8,935 nucleotides of DNA from Robiginitomaculum sp. (GTDB lineage Bacteria > Pseudomonadota > Alphaproteobacteria > Caulobacterales > Maricaulaceae), in assembly GCA_026982235.1 (NCBI GenBank), contig JALSHM010000440.1, positions 1-8,935 on the forward strand, in the 5' to 3' direction. Within the stretch, counting starts at the first letter, position 1. Every line of letters begins with the position of its first letter. Below are positions 6,147-8,935 of the stretch, one piece after another. The translations under genes and the position numbers were made by a program. Under the pieces are notes generated by a model that searched no databases, was not told the origin of the DNA, and saw only the letters and a program-made list of their open reading frames with translations.

Positions 6147-6937
6147 TGAGCATTCTCCTTGTTTACAGACCTCACCAAATAATTGACACTGGTGTCGTCC
6201 GTGATTTTCCAACTTCCGCCCAGCGGATTATAGGTCATACCAACTGGTTGGTCAGGTGCAAGCCCCGCATCTTTGAGCATTCTTACCATCTCTAGCGGCT
6301 TAATGAATTTTGCGTATTGATGGGTGCCTTTGGGGAGCCAATTCATGATATATTCTGCGCCCAATATAGCCAGTGTGAAGGCTTTGGCGGTGCGGTTAAT
6401 GGTGGAACAAAAACTAATGCCGCCAACTCTAAGCATTTGTGCGCAATATTTGGTGAACAAGGCCGGATCGGTGACATGTTCTAACACTTCCATATTCAAG
6501 ACGACATCAAAGGGTTTTTCGCCGCTGTCAATGAAGGCTTCTATGGTCGTATATCTATAATCTATGTCGAGACCAGATTTATCCGCATGTACCATGGCGG
6601 TCTTGATGTTTTTCTCCAGCGCATCGACGCCTGTAACCTGTGCGCCCAGCCGCGCCATAGGTTCACATAACAAGCCGCCGCCACAACCCACATCGAGAAT
6701 GCGCAGACCCTTGAGGGGTAGGCCTGCCTCAGGGTCGCGTAAAAAATGCGCGCAAATCTCCTCTTTGATAAACCGCACCCGGCAACCATTCATGATGTGT
6801 AAGGGTTTAAACTTACCATTCGGGTTCCACCAGTCCTCGGCCATTTTGGCGAAATGCGCCATTTCGGACGCATCAACGCTGGTCGATTTTTTGTGGCTGA
6901 CTTTAGAAGTCGCGTTTTTGTGAGCCGTAGAGGTCAT
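6143..6937 (-). CDS. ubiG: Ubiquinone biosynthesis O-methyltransferase (bifunctional)
   Basis: A 264-residue SAM-dependent methyltransferase catalysing both O-methylations of ubiquinone synthesis (2-polyprenyl-6-hydroxyphenol and 3-demethylubiquinol). SAM-binding motif I is ILDVGCGGGLL (80-90), the acidic ribose-binding residue is Asp105 in VTGVDALEKN, and FDVVLNMEVLEHV (143-155) forms the following strand and helix. The segment from about 165 to 215, including STINRTAK, GAEYIMNWLPKGTH and KFIKPLEM, matches the part of E. coli UbiG that contacts membrane lipids. An early AHFAKMAEDWWNPNGKFKPLHIMN (27-50) is the family's conserved N-terminal signature. The first ~20 residues are Ser/Thr/Lys-rich and likely disordered. 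The ATG at 6937 has an AAGG ribosome site about five bases upstream. First gene of the minus-strand chain and divergent from lysC. Confidence 0.96.
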   Translation of the reverse strand: MTSTAHKNATSKVSHKKSTSVDASEMAHFAKMAEDWWNPNGKFKPLHIMNGCRVRFIKEEICAHFLRDPEAGLPLKGLRILDVGCGGGLLCEPMARLGAQVTGVDALEKNIKTAMVHADKSGLDIDYRYTTIEAFIDSGEKPFDVVLNMEVLEHVTDPALFTKYCAQMLRVGGISFCSTINRTAKAFTLAILGAEYIMNWLPKGTHQYAKFIKPLEMVRMLKDAGLAPDQPVGMTYNPLGGSWKITDDTSVNYLVRSVNKENAQ

Positions 6938-6952
6938 ATTGGCCTTTCCAAT
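6938..6952 (-). promoter_or_regulatory. ubiG ribosome site displayed in a hairpin loop
   Basis: On the minus strand ATTGG, AAAGG and CCAAT follow one another directly before the ubiG ATG. The outer two form a perfect five-base stem and the AAAGG Shine-Dalgarno sits alone in the five-base loop, with the start codon abutting the stem. This could tune ribosome access; the pairing is seen, the effect is inference. Confidence 0.4.
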
Positions 6953-6999
6953 CTTGAAAAACCCTTATAGACAATGGAGCAAATAAACAAAGAGGCTTT
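6938..6999. promoter_or_regulatory. Divergent ubiG–lysC promoter region
   Basis: These 62 bases must drive both directions. CTTATAG (6964-6970) reads TATAAG on the minus strand (ubiG -10 candidate) and TATAG on the plus strand, so the two -10 elements may overlap and compete. TTGAAA (6954-6959) on the plus strand is badly spaced for it, and no convincing -35 boxes were found. lysC has AGAGG (6991-6995) four bases before its ATG. No lysine-riboswitch-sized leader could fit between the two genes. Confidence 0.4.
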
Positions 7000-8247
7000 A
7001 TGGCGCGTATTGTCATGAAATTTGGCGGCACTTCCGTGGCAGATCTGGACAGGATACGCCATGTGGCTGCGCTTGTGGCCGCAGAACATGCAAATGGCAA
7101 TGAAGTGGCCGTGGTGGTATCGGCCATGTCGGGCGAAACCAACCGCCTGGTTGGCTATGTGGACGCACTTGCTGCCGATACCAATATGGGTGGAGATATA
7201 GACGACGAATATGACGCCATTGTCGCCTCTGGAGAACAAGTAACCAGCGGGCTATTGTCCATTGCGCTCAGACGGCGCGGGGTTAAGGCGCGGTCATGGC
7301 AAGGCTGGCAAATCCCCCTGCAAACCGACGGCGCCCATGCATCAGCGCGCATAAAAGGCATAGAAACTCTGGCTTTTAACCAATCTCTCAAAGACGGGGT
7401 GGTGGGTGTGGTCGCAGGCTTTCAGGGCATCAGCCCCCAGGGACGCGTATCGACTTTGGGACGCGGTGGCTCGGACACTTCGGCAGTGGCTTTGGCGGTG
7501 GCTTTGGGGGCAGATAGATGCGATATATATACGGATGTGGACGGGGTCTATACCACAGACCCCCGTATTGTACCCGAAGCCAGAAGGCTGGGTCGGATTG
7601 CTTTTGAGGAAATGCTGGAACTGGCCTCCCAAGGGGCAAAAGTTTTGCAAACACGGTCGGTCGAACTGGCCATGAATAATAATCTGCCCATCAGGGTTTT
7701 GACCAGCTTTCGGAATGTTGATGAAAACAACCCCGGAACATTGGTCTGTTCGGAGGACGAAACTATGGAAGAACGCGTTGTAAGCGGCGTCGCCTATTCT
7801 CGCGATGAAGCGCAAATTTCCCTGCTCAGGCTCAATGACGAACCTGGCGTTGTGGCGCGGGTTTGCGGGGTCATGGCCGACGCCAATATCAGTGTCGACA
7901 TGATTGTCCAAGGCACATCCCGGCGCGAAGATAGCGCCAATTTGGTGTTCACGATCGGGCGGCGGGATTTGGATAAAACATTGGCAGCACTAGACGCTAA
8001 CAAAACAAAAATCGGCTTTGATGGTTTGTTGGTCAATGACAAGGTGAGCAAAGTGTCCGTAATCGGCATCGGTATGCGCTCCCACGCGGGCGTGGCGCAC
8101 ACAATGTTCGCTGCGTTGGCGCAGAAAAATATCAATATTGAGGTCATCGCCACATCCGAAATAAAAATCAGCGTGTTGATTGATTCCGATATGACTGAAT
8201 TGGCCGTCCGCGCCTTGCACAGTGCTTTTGAATTAGGAGCGTCTTAA
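7000..8247 (+). CDS. lysC: Aspartate kinase (aspartokinase), ACT-domain regulated
   Basis: A 415-residue enzyme phosphorylating L-aspartate to 4-phospho-L-aspartate, the first step towards lysine, diaminopimelate, threonine and methionine. The kinase domain (about 1-245) carries KFGGTSV (7-13), SAMSGETNRL (41-50), VASGEQVTSGLLS (75-87), STLGRGGSDTSAVALA (151-166) and YTDVDGVYTTDPR (177-189). Two C-terminal ACT domains follow (about 268-340 and 350-410), with LNDEPGVVARV and the conserved MRSHAGVAHTMFAAL and NINIEVIATSEIKISVLI, which bind feedback inhibitors at the dimer interface. The length and the lack of a fused homoserine dehydrogenase mark the short LysC class that is usually inhibited by lysine or lysine plus threonine. 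A strong internal ribosome site precedes Met256. The stop overlaps the ptsP start region by one base. Confidence 0.98.
   Translation: MARIVMKFGGTSVADLDRIRHVAALVAAEHANGNEVAVVVSAMSGETNRLVGYVDALAADTNMGGDIDDEYDAIVASGEQVTSGLLSIALRRRGVKARSWQGWQIPLQTDGAHASARIKGIETLAFNQSLKDGVVGVVAGFQGISPQGRVSTLGRGGSDTSAVALAVALGADRCDIYTDVDGVYTTDPRIVPEARRLGRIAFEEMLELASQGAKVLQTRSVELAMNNNLPIRVLTSFRNVDENNPGTLVCSEDETMEERVVSGVAYSRDEAQISLLRLNDEPGVVARVCGVMADANISVDMIVQGTSRREDSANLVFTIGRRDLDKTLAALDANKTKIGFDGLLVNDKVSKVSVIGIGMRSHAGVAHTMFAALAQKNINIEVIATSEIKISVLIDSDMTELAVRALHSAFELGAS
7765..8247 (+). CDS. Possible internal-start regulatory (beta) subunit of aspartate kinase
   Basis: Within lysC, GGAGG (7752-7756) sits eight bases before an in-frame ATG at 7765 (Met256). 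Translation from here would give 160 residues, exactly the two ACT domains (starting MEERVVSGVAYSRDEAQ). Short LysC enzymes of Bacillus and Corynebacterium are known to be alpha2beta2 complexes in which beta is made from just such an in-frame internal start. The site and position are seen in the sequence; that beta is actually produced in this organism is inference. Confidence 0.5.
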   Translation: MEERVVSGVAYSRDEAQISLLRLNDEPGVVARVCGVMADANISVDMIVQGTSRREDSANLVFTIGRRDLDKTLAALDANKTKIGFDGLLVNDKVSKVSVIGIGMRSHAGVAHTMFAALAQKNINIEVIATSEIKISVLIDSDMTELAVRALHSAFELGAS

Positions 8248-8935
8248 TTAAAATCCCTGGCCCCATAAGCATTAAGTCCGATCCGGGCGTTGTATTACTG
8301 AAGCGCATTCGCGCCTTAATGGCCTCTGAAGCCGGCATAGAGGGAGGCGTACAAGCGCGGCTGGACAAGTTCGTCAAAATTATTGCCGCGTCCATGAAGG
8401 TCAATGTGGCATCAATTTATTTGCGCGCCGGAGATGATCTAGAATTGTGCGCCACTAAAGGATTGAAGCAAAGCGCCGTCCACAGCACACGACTTAGCCT
8501 AAATGAAGGCTTGGTTGGTTATGTGGCAAGGCGAGCGAAACTGCTTAATCTAGCAGAAGCCTCAGATCACCCTGACTTTGTTTTCAAAGAAGAAACTGGC
8601 GAACAACGCTTTCATTCTTTCCTCGGCGTGCCTCTATTGCGCGGGGGTCGAAATCTGGGCGTATTGGTGGTGCAAGGGAAGCGGGCGCGAGTCTATAGTG
8701 AAGTTGAAGTTGAACACCTATTAACCGCCGCGACTTTGCTCGCGGAAATCGCAGTTGAAGACGAACGATCGGGCGGGGCGGAAGCCCGAATCAAAGGCAT
8801 ACGCCTAACGCCTACCGGGGCGGAAATAATTGTCGGTCAAGCCTTCGCCGACGGTCTCGCCCAAGGCCGCGCCGTGCTGCATTTACCGCCTGTCTCTGTC
8901 GGGAAAATGCTATCAAACAATACCGGCGAAGAACA
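8247..8935 (+). CDS. ptsP: PtsP, GAF-domain phosphoenolpyruvate–protein phosphotransferase (enzyme I-Ntr), N-terminal part
   Basis: The first 229 residues of enzyme I of the nitrogen phosphotransferase system, which passes phosphate from phosphoenolpyruvate to NPr; the gene runs off the right end. An N-terminal helix (DPGVVLLKRIRALMASEAG) precedes a GAF domain (about 34-170) with the family landmarks NEGLVGYVARRAKLLNLAEA (86-105), HPDFVFKEETGEQRFHSFLG (108-127) and LGVLVVQ. From about residue 182, IKGIRLTPTGAEIIVGQ and AQGRAVLHLPP begin the phosphotransferase N-terminal domain; the catalytic histidine lies beyond the window. In-frame stop TGA at 8229 bars any earlier start. The only codon with a proper ribosome site is ATT at 8247: AGGAG (8235-8239), seven bases, ATT, with TAATT overlapping the lysC stop. 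The first in-frame ATG (8319) has no ribosome site and would cut off the conserved helix. Confidence 0.88.
   Translation, partial: MKIPGPISIKSDPGVVLLKRIRALMASEAGIEGGVQARLDKFVKIIAASMKVNVASIYLRAGDDLELCATKGLKQSAVHSTRLSLNEGLVGYVARRAKLLNLAEASDHPDFVFKEETGEQRFHSFLGVPLLRGGRNLGVLVVQGKRARVYSEVEVEHLLTAATLLAEIAVEDERSGGAEARIKGIRLTPTGAEIIVGQAFADGLAQGRAVLHLPPVSVGKMLSNNTGEE

Noticed and set aside
6903..7239. Minus-strand frames spanning the ubiG–lysC gap and the lysC start
   Set aside because: They overlap conserved lysC N-terminal coding sequence antisense and have no recognisable content.
7342..7911. 189-codon minus-strand frame inside lysC
   Set aside because: Long antisense frame in G/C-richer coding DNA; no start signals or family features, and lysC is certain.
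1..8935. CRISPR array, tRNA, rRNA, insertion sequence, prophage or defence island
   Set aside because: No regularly spaced long repeats, cloverleaf sequences, transposase motifs or phage genes were found on either strand by reading.

Overview
The window looks like an ordinary chromosomal segment of an alphaproteobacterium. The evidence is the block ubiG (minus) / lysC–ptsP (plus), an arrangement I recall from alphaproteobacterial genomes, together with an alphaproteobacterial-type DapE, a YihY/BrkB protein and a secreted S9 peptidase. Moderate base composition and many secreted S9 peptidases would suit the Caulobacterales/Maricaulales side of the class, but that placement is a guess. No CRISPR array, tRNA, rRNA, insertion sequence or recognisable defence cassette was seen.

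Layout. (1) Bases 1-416, plus strand: the 3' end of a FetB/UPF0014 ABC permease. It converges with, and shares a CTAG stop palindrome with, (2) a BlaI/MecI-type repressor on the minus strand (413-778). (3) A 375-base divergent intergenic region (779-1153) holds the repressor promoter, phased CAAGAT repeats and an inverted repeat over the likely promoter of (4) a secreted prolyl-oligopeptidase-family (S9) serine peptidase, 1154-3187. This gene is visibly more A/T-rich than its neighbours. (5) After a short convergent gap comes a minus-strand gene chain, read from 6937 down to 3328: ubiG, a YqaE/Pmp3-like small membrane protein, dapE, an unrecognised five-helix membrane protein, and a YihY/BrkB protein. 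Junctions are 4-base ATGA overlaps, one 17-base overlap and one 5-base gap, so it is probably a single operon. (6) Divergent from ubiG across 62 bases are lysC (7000-8247) and the 5' part of ptsP (8247 to the window end), which overlap by one base.

Functional picture. LysC opens the aspartate pathway and DapE acts late in the diaminopimelate/lysine branch, so two steps feeding lysine and peptidoglycan lie on either side of the ubiquinone methyltransferase gene. PtsP is the enzyme I of the nitrogen phosphotransferase relay. The repressor and the S9 peptidase look like a separate, possibly acquired, pair of loci beside this core block.

The most useful second-look points are: a ptsP reading frame whose only well-placed start is ATT (TAATT where TAATG is expected); a strong internal ribosome site inside lysC placed to make a separate regulatory subunit; a shortened coupling loop in FetB; and a repressor promoter whose geometry predicts a leaderless mRNA. 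I found no clear previously undescribed system.
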